This document shows positions 26,914 through 35,065 of a DNA stretch of 64,000 nucleotides, one piece after another. Every line of letters starts with the position of its first letter. Within the stretch, counting starts at the first letter, position 1. This DNA comes from Enterococcaceae bacterium OF42-14pH9A (lineage in GTDB: Bacteria; Bacillota; Bacilli; Lactobacillales; Enterococcaceae): the NCBI GenBank assembly GCA_027692465.1, contig JAQEYU010000001.1:1249338-1313337 (forward strand). The letters are read 5' to 3'. The notes below the pieces were generated by a model. That model worked only from the letters and a program-made list of their open reading frames with translations. It searched no databases and was not told the DNA's origin. A program made the translations under genes and the position numbers.

Positions 26914-28950
26914 ATGAATAATTACGATAAAGAGGTTCGCCTGCTCCATGGCGGGGATTACAATCCTGATCAATGGTTGGACTATCCTGAGATTTTAGCC
27001 AAGGATCTGGAAATGATGAAAGAAGCCCATATCAATACAGTATCTCTCGGCATCTTCGCATGGAGTGCGTTGGAGCCGCAGGAAGAGGAATTTCATTTCG
27101 AGTGGTTGGACAAAATCATGGATGATATTTACGCTATGGGGGGAAATGTGATCTTGGCCACTCCCAGCGGGGCCCGACCGGCTTGGTTGTCGCAGAAGTA
27201 TCCCGAAGTTTTGCGCACGAATGCCAAACGGGAAAAAATGCTGCACGGAGGTCGTCACAATCACTGTTTTTCTTCACCCATCTATCGCGAAAAAACGGCT
27301 ATCATTAATCGTAAGTTGGCTGAGCGGTACAGCAATCATCCGGCTTTATTGATGTGGCATATTTCCAACGAATACGGCGGGGATTGTCACTGTGAATATT
27401 GCCAAGAAAATTTTCGTTGTTGGCTGCAGGCAAAATACGGAACACTTGAAGAGTTGAATAAGGCTTGGTGGGGACCATTTTGGAGTCATACAATTACCGA
27501 CTGGGCACAAGTAGAGTCCCCGTCACCGTTGGGAGAATCAGCAGTTCACGGCTTGAATCTGGATTGGAAGCGATTTGTGACGGACCAAACGATTGACTTT
27601 TTCGAGCATGAAATCAAAGATATTCGAAAATTGACGCCGCAGATTCCGGTAACTACAAACTTTATGGCCGATACGATGGATCTGATCCCGTTTTACAGTC
27701 TCGATTACGAGAAATTTGCCAGACATGTAGATATTTTGAGTTGGGATTGCTATCCTGCCTGGCATAATGATTGGGAGACGACGGCTGATCTTGCTTGCAA
27801 AGTCGGCTTTATCGATGATTTGTACCGGAGCTTAAAGGGCAAACCTTTTTTGTTGATGGAGTCTACTCCGAGCGGCGTCAACTGGCACCCGGTGAATAAA
27901 GCTAAGCGACCGGGGATGCATGTGCTGAGTTCCTTGCAGCACATTGCTCACGGATCTGACAGCAATCTTTATTTTCAATGGCGTAAATCCCGAGGTTCTT
28001 CGGAAAAATTCCACGGCGCGGTGGTGGATCATGATAATTCTACTGATAATCGGGTTTTTCGAGAAGTAGCGAATGTTGGTCGTCTGATGGAAAAGATCAA
28101 AGCAGTCAAAGGAAAAGGCAAAAAATCACGGGTTGCGATTTTGTACGATTGGGACAACAATTGGGCGTTGGATGATGCACAGGGATTTTCTCAAGCCACC
28201 AAGCGCTATCCCCAGACCTGTCAGTCCCATTATCGTTATTTTTGGGAGCGGGATATTTCGGTAGACATCGTGACACCAAATTACGATCTGAATGACTATG
28301 ACCTGGTGATTGCTCCGATGCTGTACCTTGTCACGGAGCAAAATATGACGCGGCTCGCTGAGTATGTAGCGGCCGGTGGTCGGTTGGTGAGCACCTATAT
28401 TACTGGTGTAGTCAATGAATCGGATTTGACTTATATCAATGGTTGGCCGGAAACCCTCCAACGGCTGTTTGGCATTGAAGTCAAAGAGACGGATACCTAT
28501 TATCCGAAAGACCGAAATGGACTTGTGATGGGTGATCAGCAGTTTGCAGTGAAAGATTATGCAGCCTTGTTGAAGCCGGTGGATGCTGAAGTGATGGCTC
28601 ACTACACGGATGATTTTTATGCAGGAGAAGCAGCAGTTACCTTGAATTCTTATGGTAAAGGGACAGCCTACTTCATAGGCGGGAGAACCGAAAGTGATTT
28701 TTTGACAGCTTTTTATGATGATGTTTCAACTGAACTGTCATTGGAAAATCCATTGGTGATTTCAGGCGATCCGGAAGTATCAGTGCAGTCGCGGGAGAAT
28801 GAAAAAGGCCGTATGACCTTTGTGATGAATTTCTCTGAAACGGTTAAGTACATCGAATTGGCCGGTGAGCACTACGATTTGGTATCTGGTACTGCTGTAA
28901 CGGGTCAGTTGGAACTGGAACCATATCAAGTTATTGTATTTGAGAACTGA
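26914..28950 (+). CDS. ganA: GH42 beta-galactosidase
   Basis: 678 residues, the usual size. The acid/base is Glu153 in HISNEYGG and the nucleophile Glu317 in LLMESTPSG. Cys118, Cys158, Cys160 and Cys163 correspond to the structural zinc site of GH42. A trimerisation/beta-sandwich C-terminus follows. No signal peptide, so it acts in the cytosol on galacto-oligosaccharides brought in by the ABC system just upstream. No GH53 endo-galactanase is encoded here, so long galactan would have to be cut elsewhere or by other species. Confidence 0.93.
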   Translation: MNNYDKEVRLLHGGDYNPDQWLDYPEILAKDLEMMKEAHINTVSLGIFAWSALEPQEEEFHFEWLDKIMDDIYAMGGNVILATPSGARPAWLSQKYPEVLRTNAKREKMLHGGRHNHCFSSPIYREKTAIINRKLAERYSNHPALLMWHISNEYGGDCHCEYCQENFRCWLQAKYGTLEELNKAWWGPFWSHTITDWAQVESPSPLGESAVHGLNLDWKRFVTDQTIDFFEHEIKDIRKLTPQIPVTTNFMADTMDLIPFYSLDYEKFARHVDILSWDCYPAWHNDWETTADLACKVGFIDDLYRSLKGKPFLLMESTPSGVNWHPVNKAKRPGMHVLSSLQHIAHGSDSNLYFQWRKSRGSSEKFHGAVVDHDNSTDNRVFREVANVGRLMEKIKAVKGKGKKSRVAILYDWDNNWALDDAQGFSQATKRYPQTCQSHYRYFWERDISVDIVTPNYDLNDYDLVIAPMLYLVTEQNMTRLAEYVAAGGRLVSTYITGVVNESDLTYINGWPETLQRLFGIEVKETDTYYPKDRNGLVMGDQQFAVKDYAALLKPVDAEVMAHYTDDFYAGEAAVTLNSYGKGTAYFIGGRTESDFLTAFYDDVSTELSLENPLVISGDPEVSVQSRENEKGRMTFVMNFSETVKYIELAGEHYDLVSGTAVTGQLELEPYQVIVFEN

Positions 28951-28998
28951 GAAAGGTTGCTATTCTGCAGAGATTGCGGCCATTTAATTACTGCTCAG

Positions 28999-29036
28999 AG
29001 GTGTAACGACTTTTTTAGTTGTTACGCCTTTTTTTT
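28999..29036 (+). terminator. Terminator of the gan operon
   Basis: AGGTGTAACGACT pairs with AGTTGTTACGCCT and is followed by eight T residues. The stretch from 29037 to 29250 holds no gene I can support. Confidence 0.88.
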
Positions 29037-29253
29037 ACTTTTTTTATGAAAAGGACAGCGCAGTTTTCGAGTGGACCTGAGAAACCGCAACAGCGGGAGA
29101 CGATTTGCTCTATGCGCCTGTGTGCAGATGAACCGCTAAGCGTGCTTTACATTTTGATTGGAGCAGATTCTCGAAACGCCGGAGCATACCGGGATTTCAG
29201 CTGTTGCAATAGTCTCGAAAGTTATTTTCAAAGCAGAGATAATACATTCTTTA

Positions 29254-29282
29254 TTGATAGTATATACTGAATAGTATATACT
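29254..29282 (+). promoter_or_regulatory. Promoter for the yitT operon, overlapping two GntR-type operators
   Basis: TTGATA (29254-29259), 17 bases, TATACT (29277-29282). A 14-base unit, ATAGTATATACTGA, is perfectly repeated in tandem at 29257-29270 and 29271-29284. Each carries the palindrome AGTATATACT, which fits the HutC-subfamily GntR consensus GT-N-TA-N-AC. The second copy covers the -10. Confidence 0.75.
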
Positions 29283-29313
29283 GAACTCAAATGACCGAAT
29301 AAGGAAGGTATCT

Positions 29314-30159
29314 ATGGATAAGGGTGTAGGACGCAAGTTGTTGGTAGCGCTGGCGTACAGTGTGATTTCGTCGATCGGCTTGAATATGTTCTGGCTGCCG
29401 GGGAATATCTACGCAAACGGGATCACCGGATTATCGCAGCTTCTGGTGCAGGTATTGGGTGATCAGCTGGGGATCAGCTTGACGATTCCGGCATTGGTGC
29501 TGCTGTTTAATCTGCCACTGCTGGCGATTGCCTGGCGCAAGATTGATCGCAAGTTCACGCTTTATACGATTTTTGCTGTCGTGGTGACTTCGTTTGTGAT
29601 GAAGCTGGTACCGGTGATTTCACTGACGAGGGATCCGGTGATCTGCGCAGTTTTCGGCGGCGTACTCCACGGATTTTCTGTCGGCTTGACGTTGAACAGC
29701 GATTTTTCTACTGGTGGTTTGGATATCATCGGCATCCTGGTGAAAAAAGCTACTGGGCGGAGTATCGGCAGTTTTTTCATCGCTTTTAATGTGACATTAC
29801 AGTTTTTTGCAGGCCTGCTGTACGGTTGGCAGTTTGCTTTTTACAGCGCAGCAGCTGTATTTATCAGCGGCCGCGTGGTGGATTATGTGAATGCGAAGCA
29901 AAAGCGGGTACAGCTGATGATTGTGACGGAACATTCGCAGCAGGTCGCCAGCTCATTGCAAGCGAATCTGACTCGGGGGATCACGATCATCAATGACGTA
30001 GAGGGGGCTTTTGACCATCAGGAGAAAAAGCTGCTGATGATGGTGGTATCGCAGCGGGAGCTCAAAGCAGTCAAAGAAATGATCCATCGGGCCGATCAAC
30101 GGGCTTTCATTTCGGTGGCTTCCGGTGTGAGTACGAATCGGGCGTTCTATGAATGGTGA
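29314..30159 (+). CDS. YitT family membrane protein (DUF161 + DUF2179)
   Basis: 281 residues. About five to six membrane segments occupy residues 8-190 (FWLPGNIYANGITGLSQLL and DFSTGGLDIIG are the two family motifs). A soluble DUF2179 domain follows (about 215-275). Function of the family is unsettled. First gene of an apparent operon with a GntR regulator, a dipeptidase and perhaps an asparaginase, which hints at an amino-acid or peptide link. AAGGAAGG precedes the ATG. Confidence 0.85.
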   Translation: MDKGVGRKLLVALAYSVISSIGLNMFWLPGNIYANGITGLSQLLVQVLGDQLGISLTIPALVLLFNLPLLAIAWRKIDRKFTLYTIFAVVVTSFVMKLVPVISLTRDPVICAVFGGVLHGFSVGLTLNSDFSTGGLDIIGILVKKATGRSIGSFFIAFNVTLQFFAGLLYGWQFAFYSAAAVFISGRVVDYVNAKQKRVQLMIVTEHSQQVASSLQANLTRGITIINDVEGAFDHQEKKLLMMVVSQRELKAVKEMIHRADQRAFISVASGVSTNRAFYEW

Positions 30160-30187
30160 ACTGATTTTCTAAGGGAGGATGAGGCGA

Positions 30188-30925
30188 GTGAAGAAGCAAT
30201 TGACCGCATTTCAACAAGTGGCTGTCGATTTGCGGGGAAGGATCCGCAACGGCCAGTATCAGCCGGGACAAAAACTGCCGTCAGAGTATGAATTGGCGGA
30301 GAGTTTTCAGGTGAGTCGGTTAACCGTACGCAAGGCGGTAGCGGCTTTGATCGATGAACATCTGCTGGCAAAAGAACCCGGACGCGGCACTTATGTGATG
30401 CGACCCGGGAAGATCTCCAGCGGCTCGGGAGGATTGCAGGGCTTTACCGAAAAAGCCCGGCAGGAGGGGCGGCAGCCGGGGACAAAAGTGCTGAGCTGTA
30501 AAGAGGTGTCGGTGATACCGGAAAAAGTAAGAATTTTCTTTGGCGAGGAAAGTGTCGGCGGGCAGGTAGAGCCGCTGCTGCACATCAGTCGGCTGCGGTA
30601 CTTGGAGGGCGAGCCCATGACGGTAGAGGATCTGTACCTGCCTAAGCGCTATCTGCCTGACGTCTCTGATGAGTTGTTGGAAGGATCGTTGTTTCAGGAG
30701 CTGGAAAAGCAGGTGGAGATCGGTTATTCCCATCAGGAGGTGGAGGCTGTTCTGGTAGATGACCAGTTAGCGGCACTGCTGCAGGTGGCGGATGGCGCCC
30801 CGCTTTTACTGGTGCATTCCCTCACGTATTCCCCCGCCGGACGACCGGTGTTGTATGATACATCTTTTTATCGAGCAGACAAGTACACATTTCGAAATAC
30901 ATTGCAGAGGAAGCGGTACCGATGA
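30188..30925 (+). CDS. GntR regulator, HutC subfamily
   Basis: 245 residues. The winged helix-turn-helix (about 10-72: GQKLPSEYELAESFQVSRLTVRKAVAALIDE) is followed by a UTRA effector domain (about 90-238). GTG 30188 is preferred, because GGGAGG at 30173-30178 abuts ATG 30179 but is well spaced for the GTG. Its stop overlaps the pepV start (ATGA). The tandem AGTATATACT palindromes at the operon promoter match the HutC-type half-site pattern, so autoregulation is likely. Effector unknown. Confidence 0.82.
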   Translation: MKKQLTAFQQVAVDLRGRIRNGQYQPGQKLPSEYELAESFQVSRLTVRKAVAALIDEHLLAKEPGRGTYVMRPGKISSGSGGLQGFTEKARQEGRQPGTKVLSCKEVSVIPEKVRIFFGEESVGGQVEPLLHISRLRYLEGEPMTVEDLYLPKRYLPDVSDELLEGSLFQELEKQVEIGYSHQEVEAVLVDDQLAALLQVADGAPLLLVHSLTYSPAGRPVLYDTSFYRADKYTFRNTLQRKRYR

Positions 30926-32289
30926 CAGATTACAAAGCATTAACAGAAAAAAACTGGCCGGAATTTCTTGCTGTCTTGCAACAGATGATGCAGATTCCCA
31001 GTGTCAAAGGTGAGCCGACAGCCGGGGCGCCTTTTGGCAAAGAACCCCGCCGAGCGCTGGATCTGGCGCTGGCTTTGGGGAAAATCTGGGGCTTTGAAAC
31101 CGGCGTGGTAAACGATGCGGTGGGCTATGTCCAATGGACGGGCCGAGATGCGGCGCAGAACAGAGCAATAGAAGCAGGCAATCAAAAGGACACTCCTGCA
31201 GCGGATTATATCGGAATCGTTGGTCATCTGGATGTGGTACCGGCCGGTGATGGCTGGAGTTTCCCGCCATTTGAGCTGACGGAAAAAGACGAAGTGCTGT
31301 ATGGTCGGGGAATCTTGGACAATAAAGGACCGCTCATGAGCTGCTTTTACGGGATGAAAGTGCTGAAGGACAGCGGCTTCACCCCGGATAAAACGCTGCG
31401 AATCCTGTTTGGAACCGACGAAGAGAGCGGAATGTCCGATATGCCAATGTATCTGGAACAAGAACAGCCGCCGGTCTTCGGCTTCACCCCCGACTGCAAA
31501 TACCCGGTTGTCTATGGCGAACGAGGAGTGGTTGGTGTCGCGATCACGACTGAATTTGCTGCCACAGAATTGGCAGCATTGTCGACAATCGTCGGAGAGC
31601 AGAATCGGGCCAGTGTGCCGGATCAGTTAGCAGTGACGTTGAGCAAAAGCGGCACTATCATCCAAGTTGTCGGCAGACGTTCGCCCAGCAATGCGCCGGA
31701 ACTGGGAGAAAATGCGATTACGCTTTTGGCCGGAAAATTGGCCGAGTGCTCTGAGTTGTCTTCACGGCTGCGAGACTATTTCAGCTGGCTGTACGAAAGC
31801 TTTCACGAAAAACACTATGGTGAAGGGATCGATCTGGCGTTGGCGGATGCAGATTCCGGCAAACTGATTTTGACGCCGGTCAGTTTGCAAAAAATCAACG
31901 AAGGACAGTTGGAGTTGGCGATTTCTTTTCGTTATCCGGTAACGGTGACAGAAAGAGAGGTGCTAGCCGGCATCAAGCAAGCATTGCCGGCGAATTCCCG
32001 CTTGACTGTGACCCGCAGTATGCCGGGAGTGGTTAAAGACAAAGGACGGACTGAGATCAGCAAGCTGACCGCGGTCTATGAAGCAGCAACGGGAGCAGAC
32101 GGCACACCGGTGACCACTACCGGCGGGACCTATGCCCGCAAGATGCCCAATATTATCGCTTTTGGGCCGTCATTTCCGGGACAAAAAGGAATTGCCCATA
32201 ACAAGGACGAATACATGGCGGTGGCAGATCTCAAGAAGAATATGGAAATCTATATGGCAGCGATAACTGCTTTGACCACTGCGGACTAA
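30922..32289 (+). CDS. pepV: M20 metallopeptidase, PepV-type dipeptidase
   Basis: 455 residues. Di-zinc motifs are GHLDVVPAGDGW, GRGILDNKGPL and GTDEESGM; the lid domain lies between about 180 and 390, and a C-terminal metal region contains KGIAHNKDEYM. Family: cytosolic dipeptidases of lactic acid bacteria that cleave dipeptides with hydrophobic N-termini. The start is coupled to the regulator gene. A relation to succinyl-diaminopimelate desuccinylase exists, but size and lid insertion favour PepV. Confidence 0.88.
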   Translation: MTDYKALTEKNWPEFLAVLQQMMQIPSVKGEPTAGAPFGKEPRRALDLALALGKIWGFETGVVNDAVGYVQWTGRDAAQNRAIEAGNQKDTPAADYIGIVGHLDVVPAGDGWSFPPFELTEKDEVLYGRGILDNKGPLMSCFYGMKVLKDSGFTPDKTLRILFGTDEESGMSDMPMYLEQEQPPVFGFTPDCKYPVVYGERGVVGVAITTEFAATELAALSTIVGEQNRASVPDQLAVTLSKSGTIIQVVGRRSPSNAPELGENAITLLAGKLAECSELSSRLRDYFSWLYESFHEKHYGEGIDLALADADSGKLILTPVSLQKINEGQLELAISFRYPVTVTEREVLAGIKQALPANSRLTVTRSMPGVVKDKGRTEISKLTAVYEAATGADGTPVTTTGGTYARKMPNIIAFGPSFPGQKGIAHNKDEYMAVADLKKNMEIYMAAITALTTAD

Positions 32290-32413
32290 AGCGCAGTTGT
32301 ACCAGGTGCGGCTTCCTGTGGCAAGTGGGACAGTTCGGGTACGCTGTAAACGTAAAAGCCAAGTCCGGGCGTTTTAAGACAGTATAAAATCAAACAGAAA
32401 CGAGGAATCGATC

Positions 32414-33361
32414 ATGTGGGGAATTATTGCGACGTGGCGGATGGCCCATGACGGTGTGCTGGCAGCCAAGAAAATGCTGGCGGCAGACGGTTTTGCCGGA
32501 GATGCGATGGAGACGGCCATCAAAACGGTAGAGGATTATCCTTTTTACAAATCGGTGGGCTATGGTGGCCTGCCTAATGAGAACGGTGTATTGGAGATGG
32601 ATGCAGCCTATATGGACGGCAACACCTTTGCCATCGGTGCAGTAGCAGGGATCACAGATGTCGCCAATCCTATTTCAGTCGCGCGAAAACTCAGTTACGA
32701 CAAATTCAACAGCTTCCGAGTGGGGGACGGTGCCACCCAATATGCGATGCTGACAGGTTTTGAGCGCAAGAATATGCTGACTGAACGGGCCCGGAAAATC
32801 TGGGAAAAACGCTGTGAAGAGATCGCCAGGACCAATCTCAGCCCTTATGACGGACATGATACTGTAGGGATGGTCTGTCTGGATGAGCAGGAGCGGATGA
32901 CTGCCGGAACTTCCAGCTCAGGGCTGTTCATGAAGAAAAAAGGTCGGGTCGGAGATTCTCCGTTGTCAGGTTCGGGCTTTTACGTGGATGCCGAGGTAGG
33001 CGGTGCCGCAGCAACCGGTTTGGGGGAGGACTTGATGAAAGGCTGCCTGTCATATGAGATTGTTCGTTTGATGGCGGCAGGTTTGACTCCGCAGCAGGCC
33101 TGTGACAAAGCGGTCTACGAGTTTGCCGATACCTTGACCAGGCGTTACGGTAAAGCCGGGGCTTTTTCACTGGTGGCAATGAATAATCGTGGAGAGTGGG
33201 GCGTGGCGACCAATGTGGAATTTACCTTCAGTGTCGCAGTCAAGGAGGGTGAATGCGGTATCTTCATGGCCAATCCGGGCCCGGATCACACGACAGTCAT
33301 CGAACCAATCACCCAAGAGTGGCTTGACGCATACGAAAAACGGATCAAAGCCCCGGTGTAG
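32414..33361 (+). CDS. Glycosylasparaginase / isoaspartyl peptidase family (Ntn hydrolase)
   Basis: 315 residues. The autocleavage site precedes the nucleophile Thr150 in GHDTVGMV; downstream VGDSPLSGSGFYVDAEVGG and the AATGLGEDLM loop are the substrate-binding signatures of N4-(beta-GlcNAc)-L-asparaginases. The opening MWGIIATWRMAHDG resembles other lactobacillal members. It might hydrolyse GlcNAc-asparagine from host glycoproteins, or beta-aspartyl peptides; the sequence does not decide. It is 124 bases after pepV, possibly in the same operon. Confidence 0.82.
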   Translation: MWGIIATWRMAHDGVLAAKKMLAADGFAGDAMETAIKTVEDYPFYKSVGYGGLPNENGVLEMDAAYMDGNTFAIGAVAGITDVANPISVARKLSYDKFNSFRVGDGATQYAMLTGFERKNMLTERARKIWEKRCEEIARTNLSPYDGHDTVGMVCLDEQERMTAGTSSSGLFMKKKGRVGDSPLSGSGFYVDAEVGGAAATGLGEDLMKGCLSYEIVRLMAAGLTPQQACDKAVYEFADTLTRRYGKAGAFSLVAMNNRGEWGVATNVEFTFSVAVKEGECGIFMANPGPDHTTVIEPITQEWLDAYEKRIKAPV

Positions 33362-33463
33362 GACTCTGCTGCCGCTGATAGAATCCTGCTGCTTCGCTCG
33401 ATTTTTGGTGAGCGCCGGCCGGTGTCAAAATGCGTCAGTAGCTCTGAAATTTGACTGAAAAGA

Positions 33464-33491
33464 TTGACAATAGGTGAAATCCTGTTATGAT
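33464..33491 (+). promoter_or_regulatory. Promoter of the structured ncRNA
   Basis: Perfect TTGACA (33464-33469), 16 bases, TATGAT (33486-33491). No open reading frame with a ribosome site follows before the terminator at 33647-33677. Confidence 0.75.
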
Positions 33492-33497
33492 AAACAA

Positions 33498-33677
33498 CAT
33501 GCGATGAGCCGAAAAGTCGGCTTGATGCCGACGATTCAACCATAGCCGCAACGAGGGTCGCACCTCACCTGCCGGATTTGCAGGGTGGCTGAAGGGCAGG
33601 TAGTGGACGACCGGCGCTTCTATCACCGTCATGGTGGTATTGGGCAAAGCGGGCAGCCTCCGGGTTGCCCGCTTTTT
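33498..33677 (+). ncRNA. Structured small RNA candidate, unidentified class
   Basis: A stand-alone transcription unit of about 180 bases with a strong promoter and an intrinsic terminator. Predicted helices seen by eye: AGCCGA/TCGGCT (33507-33522), GGTCG with CGACC, CACCTGCC with GGCAGGTAGTG, ATCACC/GGTGGT (33622 area), and the terminator AAGCGGGCA/TTGCCCGCTT. The sequence lacks the landmarks of SRP RNA, tmRNA, RNase P and riboswitch classes I know, and the ends do not form the closing stem expected of 6S RNA. The next gene has its own promoter, so this is not simply its leader. Confidence 0.6.
33647..33677 (+). terminator. Terminator of the ncRNA
   Basis: AAGCGGGCA pairs with TTGCCCGCTT around GCCTCCGGG and is followed by TTTTT. 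Confidence 0.88.
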
Positions 33678-33728
33678 ATGTACCTTGAAAATCCCTCGTC
33701 TTTACCCGCCTTGAGCCGGACGATCTTT

Positions 33729-33758
33729 TTGCTCTATGAGGGAAAGCCCTGTTATACT
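33729..33758 (+). promoter_or_regulatory. Promoter for the oxidoreductase gene
   Basis: TTGCTC (33729-33734), 18 bases, TATACT (33753-33758). It leaves a leader of about 150 bases before ATG 33917. Confidence 0.6.
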
Positions 33759-33764
33759 GGAAAA

Positions 33765-33900
33765 AGATCAGGGTGTGTTGGGAAACCCCGGCAAAATTCC
33801 GGGAAGGTCTGAAGTTCTTCGGGTAGATTGCTGTAATTTTCTGTCCGGATGAAGAACCAGACCGCAGTTTCTTCTTGCAGACCCAACAGCCGTTAAATTT
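33765..33900 (+). promoter_or_regulatory. Structured 5' leader of the oxidoreductase gene
   Basis: CCCGG (33787-33791) pairs with CCGGG (33799-33803) around CAAAATT, and a longer stem pairs GGTCTG-AA-GTTCTTC (33806-33820) with GAAGAAC-CAGACC (33851-33863). No T tract follows, so control, if any, would be translational. It does not match a riboswitch class I can name. Confidence 0.45.
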
Positions 33901-33916
33901 CATGGAGGTGACGCAG

Positions 33917-34870
33917 ATGATCCGTTACGGCATCATCAGTACTGCACAAGTTGTGCCCCGCTTTGCAGCCGGGGTCAAAGAAAGTAAAACAGGAACGGTG
34001 GCGGCCATTGCTTCCCGAGGCATTGAAAAGGCGCAGCAGATGGCGGATAACTTGGGAATTCCCAAAGCATACGGCAGTTATGAGGAACTTTATGACGATG
34101 CCGACATCGATATCGTCTACATTGCAACCTACAATAAGGGCCATTACGCAGCTGCCAAGCAGGCGCTGACCGCCGGCAAGCCGGTGTTGCTGGAGAAGCC
34201 CTTCACGTTGACTGCCGAGGAAGCAAACGAGCTGTTTGCACTGGCACAAAATCAGGGACTGTTTTTGATGGAAGCCCAGAAATCGCTGTTTTTGCCGGTA
34301 ACACAGGCGGTGCGGCAAGCAATCCGGGAGGGCCGTATCGGTGAAGTGAAGCGGCTGTCTTCTGTCACTTCTTATCCTCATATCGATCACATTACCTGGT
34401 TTCATGACCTGGCGGCCGGTGGCGGAGCCCTTCACAGCTCCGGCAGTTATCCGCTGCAGTACATGCAGTACATCACCGACCGCCAGATTTCCGAAATCAG
34501 CGGCAATGCAGTCATCCCGACAGGCGAAAGCGATCTGCAGGCAGAGCTTTCATTGAAGCTCGGAGTAGACGTGTTGGCGGATATTTTTCTGACTGTCGAA
34601 TTGGATCTGCCCAGCGGAATGACCGTCTACGGTACGCAAGGACAGATCCATATTCCGAATTTCTGGAAGACCGATACGGCTACGATTCATACCGCGGCTG
34701 GTGAAGAAGTTCTGGCTTACCCCTACCAAAGTGAGTTTGTTTACGAAGTGAATCACGTGAACGACTGCCTGGAAAAAGGCTTATCGGAAAGTCCCGTGAT
34801 GTCCCGCCAGCTGACTTTGGCTACCGTGGATAAAGTTGCCCGGCTGTATCAGCAGTGGCAAGAAAGATAG
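33917..34870 (+). CDS. Gfo/Idh/MocA-family oxidoreductase
   Basis: 317 residues. N-terminal Rossmann fold (about 1-118) with IRYGIISTAQVV at the start and the conserved LLEKPFTLTAEEA dinucleotide-binding and catalytic-Lys motif (EKP), then a C-terminal alpha/beta domain containing HSSGSYPLQY. The family oxidises or reduces sugars, inositols and related compounds with NAD(P). GGAGGTG precedes ATG 33917. Monocistronic between its own promoter and a strong terminator; substrate not predictable. Confidence 0.87.
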   Translation: MIRYGIISTAQVVPRFAAGVKESKTGTVAAIASRGIEKAQQMADNLGIPKAYGSYEELYDDADIDIVYIATYNKGHYAAAKQALTAGKPVLLEKPFTLTAEEANELFALAQNQGLFLMEAQKSLFLPVTQAVRQAIREGRIGEVKRLSSVTSYPHIDHITWFHDLAAGGGALHSSGSYPLQYMQYITDRQISEISGNAVIPTGESDLQAELSLKLGVDVLADIFLTVELDLPSGMTVYGTQGQIHIPNFWKTDTATIHTAAGEEVLAYPYQSEFVYEVNHVNDCLEKGLSESPVMSRQLTLATVDKVARLYQQWQER

Positions 34871-34882
34871 ACAGCACTTGCT

Positions 34883-34940
34883 AAAAAAACGCCCCGCCAA
34901 CTTCTGAATTTTGATCAGAGGTCGGCGGGGCGTTTTTATT
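34883..34940. terminator. Terminator after the oxidoreductase
   Basis: AAACGCCCCGCC pairs with GGCGGGGCGTTT and is followed by T residues; the A-rich left flank suits it for both strands. Confidence 0.9.
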
Positions 34941-35065
34941 TGCGTTTAGAAAGTGTTTGAAAAGGCAAGCGACAGCTGGAGGGGGTAGGCCGCCCGCTGT
35001 GACGTTTCCTTCACTTGAGCCCGCATTTTTTCCGGATGCCGGACATCTTATTTAAGGTATGAAAG

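Noticed and set aside
29019-29270. 83-residue frame in the space before yitT
   Set aside because: Begins in the gan terminator, lacks a ribosome site and has protein-unlike composition.
33498-33677. 6S RNA or cobalamin riboswitch identity for the ncRNA and following leader
   Set aside because: Ends do not form a 6S closing stem, and the B12 box is absent; partial resemblances are too short.
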